Source of the DNA: Parapedobacter koreensis
GTDB lineage: Bacteria; Bacteroidota; Bacteroidia; Sphingobacteriales; Sphingobacteriaceae
Assembly: GCF_900109365.1 (NCBI RefSeq)
Contig: NZ_FNZR01000005.1
Location: 304,898 to 368,897 of the forward strand
Length of the DNA: 64,000 nucleotides
Reading direction: 5' to 3'
The notes beneath the pieces were generated by a model. The model searched no databases and was not told the origin of the DNA. It saw only the letters and a program-made list of their open reading frames with translations. This document shows, piece by piece, positions 18,053-26,785 of this stretch. The position numbers and the translations under genes were made by a program. Numbering within the stretch: position 1 is the stretch's first letter; each line of letters opens with the position of its first letter.

Positions 18053-19354
18053 TTAAGCGTCGGCAAATACTTCGGTTTTGCGCACTTGCACCTTATTCGG
18101 ATCAAATATGACGGATAGGCAATGCCAGCCGTCGGCATAACGGTAACCGACATCAAAACCGCTGATTTCACAAATTTGTTTGACAATGGCCAGGCCCAAG
18201 CCAATGCCATCACTGCTCTGGTTATTTTTCTTGAACCGGAGGAAGAGCTCATCTGTGGGTGTTTTTGGTGGGGTGCCTGTATTGCGGACGACCAGTTTTT
18301 CCGACGTGAGGCTCACTTCAATCTGGCCTTTTTGGATATTGTGCCGGATGGCGTTGTGTAGCAGGTTGTTGAGTAGGATTTCGGCCAATGTCGGGTGTAA
18401 TCTTACGTACACATCTTTATTGACCTGTTTTTGTACAGTCAGCGATTTCAGTTGGATAAGTTCCTGATAGGCCGAGAGCGTACTGGTGGTAAGCCTGCAC
18501 AAACGGATATGTTCGGCGGGATCAAACTCATGGTTTTCCAATTTGGTGAGCAGCAAAAGCGAACGGTTGATACGCGACAATTTTTCTACGGAATGCTGCA
18601 TCTCGGCTATCAATTGGGCCTGATCCGCATGTATCGGTGTATTGGCCAAAAGATCCAGCTTGCTGCGGATCACGGCCAGCGGAGTTTGCAGTTCGTGCGA
18701 TGCGTTCTCGCTGAATTCTTTGAGCGAGGCATAGTCTTCACCGATTTTTTCGGTCATCTTTTGCAGGAGCGTATTCAGTTCTTGAAATTCCTTGATGCTT
18801 GTCTGCGGAAAATCGAGTTTGTTTTTTTGTGTTAAACTGAAAGACTGGATGGTTTTGAGCGTTTGGTAAAACGGCTTCAGCGTGTATCCGGATACGATGT
18901 GTGCCGTAAGTGCGACGCAACAGATCACCAGTATCATCTTCCAGATGACACCGCTCATCATCCCGGCCAGGACTTGCCTGGCTTTGATCACATAATCGTG
19001 CGATGCAATGAGGTAGTTGGAACCTCCGATTTCATAATAGGAGGTAACCGTAAGCTGGCATTCTTCTCGTTGCAAATCTTCGTTAAAGTAATTTTCTTCT
19101 TTCACCTGAATACGTTCGTCGGGAAGGGGTCCGGTTATTTTTGACACATGGATAGGTCTTCCTTGAGCGTATTTTTCATGCGGGATGCCCTGCTTGAGCT
19201 GTGAGGCCACCAGATCATTAACATGCGAAAGCCGCTCGACTTCCGCTTCGTCTATTTTCTTTCGGATATGATATTGGCTGATGGTCATACTGATAGGGGT
19301 AGTGAGAATCAGTATGCCAACGAACCACAGCGTGAATTTGTTAACCAATTTCAT
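18053..19354 (-). CDS. Sensor histidine kinase of a two-component system
   Basis: A 433-aa membrane kinase. TM1 is near residues 8-25, followed by a periplasmic sensor of about 110 residues (ending near YVIKARQVLAG), TM2 (MILVICCVALTAHIVSG), a linker, then the HisKA domain with SHELQTPLAVIRSK (phospho-accepting His220). The ATPase domain has the N box LLNNLLHNAIRHN and G box GIGLGLAIVKQI. The open frame runs further upstream to 19570, but only the ATG at 19354 gives a proper first membrane helix; it overlaps the response-regulator stop by 14 bases. It lies directly upstream of the efflux operon and probably controls it. Confidence 0.93.
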   Translation of the reverse strand: MKLVNKFTLWFVGILILTTPISMTISQYHIRKKIDEAEVERLSHVNDLVASQLKQGIPHEKYAQGRPIHVSKITGPLPDERIQVKEENYFNEDLQREECQLTVTSYYEIGGSNYLIASHDYVIKARQVLAGMMSGVIWKMILVICCVALTAHIVSGYTLKPFYQTLKTIQSFSLTQKNKLDFPQTSIKEFQELNTLLQKMTEKIGEDYASLKEFSENASHELQTPLAVIRSKLDLLANTPIHADQAQLIAEMQHSVEKLSRINRSLLLLTKLENHEFDPAEHIRLCRLTTSTLSAYQELIQLKSLTVQKQVNKDVYVRLHPTLAEILLNNLLHNAIRHNIQKGQIEVSLTSEKLVVRNTGTPPKTPTDELFLRFKKNNQSSDGIGLGLAIVKQICEISGFDVGYRYADGWHCLSVIFDPNKVQVRKTEVFADA

Positions 19355-20033
19355 ACTTCTCTGCATTGAATTTATACCCCAATCCGTACACGGTATCGAT
19401 GTAGTCCCGTCCGCCCAACTGATTGATTTTTTTTCGCAGGTTTTTGATGTGCTGGTACACGAAGTCAAAATTAGGGAGACTGTCGATGTAGTCGCCCCAA
19501 AGATGGATGGCGATGGCTTGACGGGACAATACCCGGTTTTTGTTGACGATGAAGTAGAGCAACAGCTCAAATTCCTTGCGGGTAATGTCGAGCAACGTAC
19601 CGTTTACACGTGCCTCAAACGAATCCGTATTGACGGAAAACTCATGGAATGTAATCGTATTGCTGCCACCCAATTGTTTCCTGCGGTAGATTGCGCGCAG
19701 GCGGGCATGCAGTTCCGATAGGTGGAAGGGTTTGGTCAGGTAGTCGTCTGCCCCTCCTTCAAGGCCGTTGATCTTGTCATCAAGGGCATTCTTTGCAGAA
19801 ATGATCAATACACCGCTTTTGATGTCGTCGGCCTTGATGCGGCTAAGCAATTCGAGACCATTCCCATCGGGAAGCATGATATCCAGCAGAACGCAGTCGT
19901 ATGAAAACAGGAGGAGCTTTTCCCAGGCTTCCGAAAATCCTTGGGCGATTTCACAGATGTATCCCTCCTGTGCCATGAGGTCGTAAATACTACCTGCGAG
20001 TTCGTTATTGTCTTCGATGACAAGGACTTTCAT
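19341..20033 (-). CDS. OmpR-family response regulator
   Basis: A 230-aa regulator. The receiver domain (1-115) has the acidic pocket EDNN, phospho-acceptor Asp51 in VLLDIMLPDGNG, and Lys in YLTKPFHLSELHAR. The winged-helix DNA-binding domain (about 130-228) has LDITRKEFELLLYF, the recognition helix region FVYQHIKNLRKKI and the wing DTVYGLGYKFN. It is the first gene of the regulator-kinase operon. Its promoter holds two TTGAATTA repeats 11 bp apart, like the efflux promoter, which suggests autoregulation. Confidence 0.95.
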   Translation of the reverse strand: MKVLVIEDNNELAGSIYDLMAQEGYICEIAQGFSEAWEKLLLFSYDCVLLDIMLPDGNGLELLSRIKADDIKSGVLIISAKNALDDKINGLEGGADDYLTKPFHLSELHARLRAIYRRKQLGGSNTITFHEFSVNTDSFEARVNGTLLDITRKEFELLLYFIVNKNRVLSRQAIAIHLWGDYIDSLPNFDFVYQHIKNLRKKINQLGGRDYIDTVYGLGYKFNAEKYEIG

Positions 20034-20040
20034 GATGAAG

Positions 20041-20048
20041 CAAAGATA
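20041..20048 (-). promoter_or_regulatory. -7 promoter box TATCTTTG of the two-component operon
   Basis: TAnnTTTG on the minus strand, seven bases before the ATG at 20033. The -33 region is occupied by direct repeats at 20059-20077. Confidence 0.55.
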
Positions 20049-20058
20049 ATATAGAAAT

Positions 20059-20077
20059 TTGAATTAATCTTGAATTA
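20059..20077 (-). promoter_or_regulatory. Direct repeats TTGAATTA with 11-bp period, probable autoregulatory site
   Basis: TTGAATTA at 20059-20066 and again at 20070-20077. The first copy starts 10 bp from the -7 box, exactly as in the efflux operon promoter. Shared core TTGAA. Confidence 0.5.
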
Positions 20078-20107
20078 CCACGCACAAACATAAGCGATCG
20101 TCGGTTG

Positions 20108-20139
20108 TTTGCTTTTGTAGGCAAGTTTGGCTAAGTTTG
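20108..20139 (+). promoter_or_regulatory. Promoter TTTG-N20-TAAGTTTG of the DUF4293 gene
   Basis: TTTG at 20108-20111, 20 bases, TAAGTTTG at 20132-20139; a good Bacteroidota housekeeping promoter. The ATG follows at 20164. Confidence 0.65.
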
Positions 20140-20163
20140 CCTACCAAGTAAAAAGCAATCTTT

Positions 20164-20637
20164 ATGATCCAACGTATCCAGAGTGTTTGGTTGTTTTTGG
20201 CCTCGGCCACCATTTTTGCCTTGTTTCTTTTTCCTTACCTTCAATATGCAGATATTGGGGGTGTCGGCAAAGCGCTGAAAGTAACGGGGGTCTATCATGG
20301 ACTGGAGGGGCAAGCTATCCGGGAAGAGTTTTTTATTTTACAAACCATAGCTACGGTGCTATTGGGTATATTTCCGCTGTACATCATTTTTAAGTTCCGG
20401 AACCGGAAACACCAAATCCAATTGATTATCTTGGAAATTGTGCTTATTCTGTTGTTTGGGGCGTGGTTATATACGGCTGCGAGTACCGCGTTGACGGAGG
20501 CGCGGCAATTTCTTTCAGCCCAGAATATCGGTGTCGGTTTCTTCCTGCTGCCCATCAGTATTATCTTTCTATTTATGGCTATGGGTGGCATTCGCAACGA
20601 CGCAAAATTAATTAAATCCGCAGATCGATTGAGATGA
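20164..20637 (+). CDS. DUF4293-family membrane protein
   Basis: A 157-aa inner-membrane protein with four hydrophobic segments: near 9-27 (VWLFLASATIFALFLFPYL), 62-78, 85-104 and 126-146. The start MIQRIQSVWLFLA is typical of DUF4293 proteins, which are widespread in Bacteroidota and have no known function. A consensus promoter precedes it. Its TGA stop overlaps the ATG of the next gene (ATGA), so the two are translationally coupled. Confidence 0.85.
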   Translation: MIQRIQSVWLFLASATIFALFLFPYLQYADIGGVGKALKVTGVYHGLEGQAIREEFFILQTIATVLLGIFPLYIIFKFRNRKHQIQLIILEIVLILLFGAWLYTAASTALTEARQFLSAQNIGVGFFLLPISIIFLFMAMGGIRNDAKLIKSADRLR

Positions 20638-21116
20638 TAAGAAAAAGTTTATTAATAGCGATGCTGATGCTTTCATCGGCACTGGCTGTTTCTGCACGGC
20701 TTGGTGCCGATATTGCCGTTGTACGCGATTCCAACGTGCTCGTCATAGACGACATCCGGATTGAAACGGAGCGATTTGTTGTCGATTCCGCGACGAATAC
20801 GGCGACCGTGGAACTGTCCCTCAGCAGCCTGAAAGAAAATCCACGCGAACTGAAAATCAATGTCTACGGAACGCAGTTGGTGGATAATGAACGAAATGCA
20901 TATTATTTCTCAACCATCGCTTTGGGACGGGTGCTGATGCGTTTTGACGATAAGCAAAATTACTTGAACTACCTATTGCAGCCCAATACACCGGCTAAGC
21001 TAATCATTACCGCTGAGAAGATTTTGCCTGGAGCGACCATCCAAGTGGTAAAAATTGTGCTGGAAGACAGCGCCGAGGAAGGGCGGTTTTTGGATGCTTA
21101 CCTATCTTACCGATAG
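20634..21116 (+). CDS. Small secreted protein of unknown function (160 aa)
   Basis: Begins with a clear signal peptide (LLIAMLMLSSALAVSA). The mature part is rich in beta-strand-like segments (VLVIDDIRIETERFVV, TATVELSLSSLKENPRELKI, PAKLIITAEKI) and may be a beta-sandwich. No family is recognised. It overlaps the DUF4293 stop by four bases and is surely co-transcribed with it. Its 3' end overlaps the convergent TPR gene by 10 bases. Confidence 0.7.
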   Translation: MIRKSLLIAMLMLSSALAVSARLGADIAVVRDSNVLVIDDIRIETERFVVDSATNTATVELSLSSLKENPRELKINVYGTQLVDNERNAYYFSTIALGRVLMRFDDKQNYLNYLLQPNTPAKLIITAEKILPGATIQVVKIVLEDSAEEGRFLDAYLSYR

Positions 21117-21643
21117 CGGATTTGCTGGCGATCCATCATGCCCATCTGATCTTTCATCATCTTAATCTGATCTGCCAGGAGTTTGTTCTTGTCTGCTTTT
21201 TTGGCTTCCTGCAAATATTTAGTGGCTTCCCGTTTATTGCGCTTGGCCATGGCGATACCGGCCAGGCTCAACTTAGCAAGGGCAACGTTGTGTCCCATAT
21301 GCAAGCCCAAGGTGAGCGCTTTCTTGAAGTATTTTTCGGACTGCATGGGTGATTTTTGTGACTCCATGAGGCCCAATAGCAGGTGATAATAGCCATGCTG
21401 GGCGCGAATAAGCTGCTTTTCGTAATTCGTGATACGGCTCAGCCATTGCGCAGCCTTGGCCATGTTTTCTTTGCGCAGGTAAAACTGGGCGATTAGCATG
21501 TTTTCGTTGAAAAAAACCGTCACAACGACAATAACAGTTATCAAGATACCCAGTATCCCCCAACCCCATTCACCATAAAAAAACAAGGCAATCGTGCCAA
21601 TTAATAAGAGTGAAGATATGATGATGCGAATAAGATTAGACAT
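21107..21643 (-). CDS. Membrane-anchored TPR-like protein (178 aa)
   Basis: Two adjacent N-terminal membrane segments (about 5-23 and 27-44, separated by GEWGWG) are followed by a helical cytoplasmic part with TPR-like pairs: ENMAKAAQWLSRI, YEKQLIRAQHGYYHLLLGLME, SEKYFKKALTLGL and KREATKYLQEAKKA. The C-terminus is charged and Met-rich. Function unknown; such proteins usually scaffold complexes at the inner face of the membrane. It is a single gene, converging on the secreted-protein gene. Confidence 0.7.
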   Translation of the reverse strand: MSNLIRIIISSLLLIGTIALFFYGEWGWGILGILITVIVVVTVFFNENMLIAQFYLRKENMAKAAQWLSRITNYEKQLIRAQHGYYHLLLGLMESQKSPMQSEKYFKKALTLGLHMGHNVALAKLSLAGIAMAKRNKREATKYLQEAKKADKNKLLADQIKMMKDQMGMMDRQQIRYR

Positions 21644-21747
21644 GTTGCTTATGATTTAATTCACAGTGCGCTTAATTTAATAATAGTGCAAATATCCGTT
21701 TATTTAAGCGCTTTAACAACTGCAACATATATATTTTGCAAAAAGTG

Positions 21748-21755
21748 TATTTTTG
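21748..21755 (+). promoter_or_regulatory. -7 promoter box TATTTTTG of ung
   Basis: TAnnTTTG ending four bases before the ATG at 21760; predicts a leaderless mRNA. It lies inside the longer open frame from 21736, which argues against that upstream start. Confidence 0.55.
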
Positions 21756-21759
21756 CTGG

Positions 21760-22431
21760 ATGAGCATACAATTGGAAGCAGGATGGAAGGCCGTGTTGGC
21801 GCCCGAATTTCAAAAACCCTATATGTTGGAACTCAAACGGTTTTTGCAGGAGGAGAAACAACAACATACGGTATACCCGCCCGGCAACCTTATCTTCAAT
21901 GCATTTGACCATACGCCGTTTGACCAAGTTAAGGTGGTCATCCTCGGGCAAGATCCCTACCATAACGTCGGGCAAGCGCATGGCCTATCCTTTTCGGTTC
22001 CCAAGGGTGTGGGTATTCCACCTTCCCTCCGGAATATGTACCTGGAGCTGAGCGATGATATTCCGGGTTTCCAAATTCCTACGCATGGCGATTTGACCGC
22101 TTGGGCCAATCGGGGCGTATTGTTGCTCAACGCCACGTTGACCGTGAGGGCACACACCGCGGGCTCCCATCAAGGGAAAGGCTGGGAAGCCTTTACCGAC
22201 AAGGCGATCGCCGAATTGTCGGCACACAGGAGTGGCATCGTATTCATGCTGTGGGGTAGGTATGCCAAGAATAAGGCCGCACTTATTGATTATCACAAGC
22301 ACCACATCCTTACTGCAGCCCACCCATCGCCATTCTCTGCAAATAATGGCTTTTTTGGCTGTAAGCATTTTTCCAAAGCCAATGAATTTTTGGTAAAGCA
22401 AGGGTTGGAACCTATCAACTGGCAGGTCTGA
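21760..22431 (+). CDS. ung: Uracil-DNA glycosylase (family 1)
   Basis: A 223-aa base-excision-repair enzyme that removes uracil from DNA. The water-activating motif GQDPYH is at residues 63-68 (catalytic Asp65), followed by GLSFSVP. The leucine-loop motif HPSPFS is at 188-193. Uracil-recognition residues lie in LLLNATLTV and FMLWGRYAKNKA. The start at 21760 (MSIQLEAGWK) fits the family; an in-frame ATG at 21736 would overlap the promoter. It converges on the Lrp gene with only three bases between stops. Confidence 0.97.
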   Translation: MSIQLEAGWKAVLAPEFQKPYMLELKRFLQEEKQQHTVYPPGNLIFNAFDHTPFDQVKVVILGQDPYHNVGQAHGLSFSVPKGVGIPPSLRNMYLELSDDIPGFQIPTHGDLTAWANRGVLLLNATLTVRAHTAGSHQGKGWEAFTDKAIAELSAHRSGIVFMLWGRYAKNKAALIDYHKHHILTAAHPSPFSANNGFFGCKHFSKANEFLVKQGLEPINWQV

Positions 22432-22434
22432 TCG

Positions 22435-22905
22435 TCAGTATTCCATCGGCACAATGGGTTCCTTTTTGCTGGTAGACATGATCATCATGGTCTGGAAGGT
22501 CTTGACAAAAGGTATTTTGCTTATTTTTTCCATAATCACGGCTTCGTAGGCCTTGATGTCTTTTACGTAAACCTTCAAGATGAAATCGCATTGGCCGGTC
22601 ACGTGATGGCATTCGGTGACCTCTTTGATACTCTTCACGGCCTCCACGAACTCCGGGATGGCGTTGTGTGTATGGAAGTCAAGCGAGATTTGGATGAACG
22701 ATTTGATGCCCAGGCCTAGCTTCTCTTCGTCTACGAAGGCGTGGTAGCTTTTGATATAACCGGCATTTTCCAGTTTACGCACGCGCTCAAGCGTGGGCGC
22801 GGGCGAAAGCCCAATGCTGGACGCTAGTTGCAAGTTCGTAATCCGGCCGTTTTCCTGTAGTAATTTCAGGATTTTGAAATCCGTTTTGTCGGGTTGGAAA
22901 GGCAT
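22435..22905 (-). CDS. Lrp/AsnC-family transcriptional regulator
   Basis: A 156-aa regulator with an N-terminal winged helix-turn-helix (KTDFKILKLLQENGRITNLQ, then LASSIGLSPAPTLERVRKLENAGYI) and a C-terminal RAM ligand-binding/oligomerisation domain (about 65-145, with CHHVTGQCDFILKVYVKD). Members sense amino acids and often repress their own gene. The open frame runs up to a TTG at 22941, but the ATG at 22905 gives the usual short N-terminus. A 15-bp palindrome lies 18 bases upstream of this ATG and may be its operator. Confidence 0.93.
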   Translation of the reverse strand: MPFQPDKTDFKILKLLQENGRITNLQLASSIGLSPAPTLERVRKLENAGYIKSYHAFVDEEKLGLGIKSFIQISLDFHTHNAIPEFVEAVKSIKEVTECHHVTGQCDFILKVYVKDIKAYEAVIMEKISKIPFVKTFQTMMIMSTSKKEPIVPMEY

Positions 22906-22923
22906 ATTGAAAAGCGCTAATAA

Positions 22924-22938
22924 CCAAATTATATTTGG
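22924..22938. promoter_or_regulatory. Palindrome CCAAAT-TAT-ATTTGG, possible Lrp operator
   Basis: Perfect 6-bp arms around a 3-base centre, 18 bases upstream of the lrp-type ATG. The 15-bp size and AT-rich centre resemble Lrp/AsnC-type sites. Confidence 0.4.
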
Positions 22939-23110
22939 CAATACTACGATTTATTTTCTAAATAATTTGTCTAAAAAGTGTGTATAATTGCATAAGAGGC
23001 TTATGGTAAAGTAATTGTATTCATTATCACCGATTTGTAAAAATACAAGGTCGAATGGTTATAAGGCAAATGAAAGGGCGATAAGGGAGGGTATTGCCAA
23101 GTTAAATTCG

Positions 23111-23118
23111 TAACTTTG
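23111..23118 (+). promoter_or_regulatory. -7 promoter box TAACTTTG of the suf operon
   Basis: TAnnTTTG match 28 bases before the sufB ATG. The rest of the 241-base gap back to the Lrp gene shows no other clear element apart from the palindrome at 22924-22938. Confidence 0.55.
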
Positions 23119-23146
23119 CCAATCGAAAAAGCTGACAAGGTGCGCT

Positions 23147-24598
23147 ATGAGTACGAAAGATGACGAATTGCTGAAAGAGCTCGCGCTCGAAGAATATAAA
23201 TACGGATTTACGACGGATATTGAAATGGACATTGCCCCCAAAGGGCTTTCCGAAGATACCGTAAGGTTGATCTCCGCCAAAAAAAATGAACCCGAATGGT
23301 TGCTGGAATGGCGACTGAAAGCATTGCGGCATTTCCAGCAGATGCAGATGCCCACCTGGCAGAATTTCGAGCATCCCGATGTGGACTTTCAGGACATTTC
23401 CTATTATGCCGCTCCCAAGACGAAACCCAAGCTGGACAGCATGGACGAAGTTGATCCGGAATTGCTTTCCACGTTTGCGAAGTTGGGTATTCCATTGGAT
23501 GAGCAAAAAATATTAGCTGGCGTGGTTGCTGTGGATGCGGTATTTGACAGTGTTTCGGTCAAAACCACGTTCCGTGAAAAATTGAAAGAACAAGGAGTTA
23601 TCTTCTGTTCCTTCGGGGAGGCTGTGCAGGAGCATCCTGAGCTGGTGAAGCAATATTTGGGTTCGGTGGTGCCGCAGACAGACAATATTTATGCCGCGCT
23701 TAATTCAGCGGTGTTTTCCGATGGGTCGTTTGTGTATATCCCGAAAGGGGTACGGTGCCCGATGGAGTTATCCACTTATTTCCGCATCAATGCGGAAAAC
23801 ACGGGTCAATTTGAGCGCACGTTGATCATTGCCGACGAGGAAGCCTATGTCAGCTACCTCGAAGGGTGCACGGCGCCCATGCGTGATGAAAACCAGCTGC
23901 ACGCCGCCGTGGTAGAATTGATCGCCCTCAAAGATGCCGAAATCAAGTACTCTACGGTGCAAAACTGGTATCCCGGAGATAAGGATGGCAAAGGAGGGAT
24001 ATACAACTTCGTGACCAAACGGGGGATGTGTAAGGGCGATAACAGTAAGATATCCTGGACACAGGTAGAGACCGGCTCTGCCATTACATGGAAATATCCG
24101 GGAGTAATCCTCAAAGGGGATCACTCCGTAGGCGAATTTTATTCGGTTGCCCTTACGCGCAATAAGCAACTGGCCGATACCGGTACAAAGATGATTCACC
24201 TGGGCAAAAATACCCGGAGCAAAATTGTCTCCAAGGGTATCTCTGCGGGCCTGAGCCACAACAGTTACCGCGGGTTGGTAAAGATTGGCCCCGGAGCTGA
24301 AAATTCACGTAATTTCACACAATGTGATTCCTTGCTCATTGGCGATCGGTGCGGTGCCCATACCTTCCCTTATATCGAAAGCCGGAATAAGACCGCGAAG
24401 TTGGAACATGAGGCCACCACATCAAAAATCGGCGAAGACCAGTTGTTTTACCTGACACAGCGGGGTATCGACCCGGAAAAGGCAGTTGGGCTGATCGTCA
24501 ATGGGTATGCCAAGGAAGTATTGAACCAATTACCCATGGAATTTGCCGTGGAGGCACAAAAATTATTGGCCATATCCCTCGAAGGTAGTGTGGGATAA
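23147..24598 (+). CDS. sufB: Fe-S cluster assembly protein SufB
   Basis: A 483-aa scaffold subunit of the SufBC2D complex that builds Fe-S clusters. The segment [21 protein letters not shown] is followed by the strand-rich beta-helix core ([20 protein letters not shown], then [20 protein letters not shown]). The C-terminal part has [20 protein letters not shown], carrying the Cys that is conserved for cluster assembly, and [16 protein letters not shown]. Length matches the family. It is first in sufBCD. Confidence 0.97.
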   Translation: MSTKDDELLKELALEEYKYGFTTDIEMDIAPKGLSEDTVRLISAKKNEPEWLLEWRLKALRHFQQMQMPTWQNFEHPDVDFQDISYYAAPKTKPKLDSMDEVDPELLSTFAKLGIPLDEQKILAGVVAVDAVFDSVSVKTTFREKLKEQGVIFCSFGEAVQEHPELVKQYLGSVVPQTDNIYAALNSAVFSDGSFVYIPKGVRCPMELSTYFRINAENTGQFERTLIIADEEAYVSYLEGCTAPMRDENQLHAAVVELIALKDAEIKYSTVQNWYPGDKDGKGGIYNFVTKRGMCKGDNSKISWTQVETGSAITWKYPGVILKGDHSVGEFYSVALTRNKQLADTGTKMIHLGKNTRSKIVSKGISAGLSHNSYRGLVKIGPGAENSRNFTQCDSLLIGDRCGAHTFPYIESRNKTAKLEHEATTSKIGEDQLFYLTQRGIDPEKAVGLIVNGYAKEVLNQLPMEFAVEAQKLLAISLEGSVG

Positions 24599-24630
24599 GG
24601 ATTATTATAAAGAGAGCGAATAAAACAACC

Positions 24631-25395
24631 ATGTTAAGTATAAGGAATTTACACGCATCAGTAGAAGCTAAGCAAATATTAAAAGGGCTGGACCTCGAAG
24701 TGAAAGCCGGCGAGGTGCATGCCATCATGGGGCCGAATGGTTCGGGTAAGAGCACCTTGGGAAATGTATTGGCCGGAAGAGAAGCCTATGAAGTCACGGC
24801 AGGCGAAGTCCTGTTGGATGGCAAAGATCTATTGGAGCTTTCACCGGAGGATCGTGCGCGCGAAGGCGTATTCCTGGCGTTCCAGTATCCGGTGGAAATA
24901 CCGGGTGTTTCAAACATCAACTTCCTGAAAACGGCGCTCAACGAAGTGAGGGCCTACAAGGGGTTGCCGCCGTTGGAAGCCAAGGAATTTCTGAATAAGG
25001 TAAAAGAAAGGCAGAAACTGGTAGAGTTTGACGCTAAGCTGGCAAACCGTTCGTTGAATGAAGGATTTTCAGGAGGCGAAAAGAAGCGCAATGAGATTTT
25101 CCAGCTGGCCATGCTCGAACCGAAATTGGCTATCCTGGATGAAACCGACTCGGGATTGGATATCGATGCCTTGCGTATCGTCGCAAGGGGCGTAAACCAG
25201 CTGCGTTCCAAAGACAACGCATTCATCGTCATCACCCACTACCAGCGGCTATTGGATTATATCGTGCCGGATTTCGTGCATGTGCTCTACAACGGCCGGA
25301 TTGTGCGGTCGGGCACCAAGGAGCTCGCATTGGAGCTGGAAGAAAAAGGATACGATTGGATAAAAGAAACGGTTGACGCTGAAGGAGCCGTTTGA
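24631..25395 (+). CDS. sufC: Fe-S cluster assembly ATPase SufC
   Basis: A 254-aa ABC-type ATPase of the SufBC2D complex. Walker A is GPNGSGKST (34-42), the Q-loop is in FLAFQYPVEIPGV, the signature reads GFSGGEKKRNEI, Walker B is LAILDETDSGLD, and the switch His is in VITHYQRLLDYI. ATP-driven dimerisation opens the SufB-SufD interface. It lies 32 bases after sufB and 27 bases before sufD. Confidence 0.97.
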   Translation: MLSIRNLHASVEAKQILKGLDLEVKAGEVHAIMGPNGSGKSTLGNVLAGREAYEVTAGEVLLDGKDLLELSPEDRAREGVFLAFQYPVEIPGVSNINFLKTALNEVRAYKGLPPLEAKEFLNKVKERQKLVEFDAKLANRSLNEGFSGGEKKRNEIFQLAMLEPKLAILDETDSGLDIDALRIVARGVNQLRSKDNAFIVITHYQRLLDYIVPDFVHVLYNGRIVRSGTKELALELEEKGYDWIKETVDAEGAV

Positions 25396-25422
25396 TTAAT
25401 TTTTATTTAGGAAGGAGCGGTT

Positions 25423-26760
25423 ATGTTGGATGAAGTGGCTACAGATATCATGATTACACAAGTAAGCGATTCATTATATACACAATTGATTAAAACGTAT
25501 GGTGGCAACCTACCTTCATCTGAGCCCCATTCGCTGGACGAAATCCGTAAGCAAGCCTTTGAACGCTTCAAAAGTACGGGATTCCCTACGGTGAAGCAGG
25601 AAGATTGGAAGTATACCAATGTACAGCCACTCGTCAACCGCCAGCACTATGCCTTGGATACGGAAACGCTTTCCGCAGCTATTGCCATTGATAAGGCAAT
25701 CATTCCAGGGTTGGATGCTTACCGCGTGGTCATGGTAGACGGCAAGTACAATGCGGACTTGTCTACGGCAAAGGATATCCCCGGCCTGTCCGTCATGCCC
25801 ATCGACCAAGCGTTCGAGCGCCTTTGTTTTGCCAAATATTTTTCGGAATATGCGGATAAGACGGATAATCCGTTTGTAGCGCTCAACACCGCCTTGTTCA
25901 CTTCCGGGCTATTTATCGAGGTGGGCAAAAATTGCCAGCTGCAAAAACCCGTACATGTCATTCATGTGGCTTCTGCCTCCAAACCCTCGTTTACACAAGT
26001 GCGCAACCTGTATGTGATGAGCACATTTGCTGAAGCCGAAATCATCGAATCGTTCATTACGAATGAGGGCGCGGCGCATAGCCTCAACAATACGGTGAGC
26101 GAAATCGTGGTGCGTGAAAATGCCAAATTGCAGCATTATTACCTGCAGGTTGCCGGGTCACAAGGTAACTACCTCAACCATACGGAGGTTTATCAAGAAA
26201 AGCACAGCCTTTATAATAACTACAACTGTTCCTTCCCGGGAGCGGCATTCATCCGTAACAACATCAATGTGCGGTTGGGCGACAGTGAGGTGGAAAGTCA
26301 TCTATATGGCGTGACGCTTACGGCAGACAACCAGTTGGTAGACAACCACACCATCGTGGATCACCGCAAACCGCATTGCGAAAGCTATGAGTGGTATAAA
26401 AATATCACACAGGATACGTCCACGGCGGTGTTCAATGGAAAAATATTCGTGCGCCCGGATGCACAGAAGACCAATGCATTCCAGCAAAACAACAACATGC
26501 TCATCGGCGAGAAGTCTGCCGTGTATACCAAGCCTCAGTTGGAGATTTTCGCTGACGACGTAAAGTGTAGCCACGGCTGTACCATTGGACAATTTGATAA
26601 CGAGGCGTTGTTTTACCTTCAGGCTAGGGGCATCAGTGAAGCACAGGCGCGTGTCTTATTGGTTCATGCTTTTGCCTTTGATGTGACCAGCCGTTTTGCC
26701 AATGCGATCGTGCGTGAGTACGTGGAGCATCTCGTGGAGCAGGGATTGAAAGCGGGATAA
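25423..26760 (+). CDS. sufD: Fe-S cluster assembly protein SufD
   Basis: A 445-aa partner of SufB. The N-terminal helical part contains GFPTVKQEDWKYTNV, the typical SufD entry motif. The beta-helix core follows, then the C-terminal DDVKCSHGCTIGQFDNEALFYLQARGIS, whose His and Cys are conserved in SufD, and LLVHAFAFDVTSRF. An ATG at 25450 is an alternative start, but the ATG at 25423 has a GGAAGGAG sequence 6 bases upstream. It is the last suf gene here: no sufS or sufE follows, and a convergent DUF6266 gene lies 25 bases on. Confidence 0.94.
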   Translation: MLDEVATDIMITQVSDSLYTQLIKTYGGNLPSSEPHSLDEIRKQAFERFKSTGFPTVKQEDWKYTNVQPLVNRQHYALDTETLSAAIAIDKAIIPGLDAYRVVMVDGKYNADLSTAKDIPGLSVMPIDQAFERLCFAKYFSEYADKTDNPFVALNTALFTSGLFIEVGKNCQLQKPVHVIHVASASKPSFTQVRNLYVMSTFAEAEIIESFITNEGAAHSLNNTVSEIVVRENAKLQHYYLQVAGSQGNYLNHTEVYQEKHSLYNNYNCSFPGAAFIRNNINVRLGDSEVESHLYGVTLTADNQLVDNHTIVDHRKPHCESYEWYKNITQDTSTAVFNGKIFVRPDAQKTNAFQQNNNMLIGEKSAVYTKPQLEIFADDVKCSHGCTIGQFDNEALFYLQARGISEAQARVLLVHAFAFDVTSRFANAIVREYVEHLVEQGLKAG

Positions 26761-26785
26761 TCTAATTGTATGCTGCTGAAAGAAA

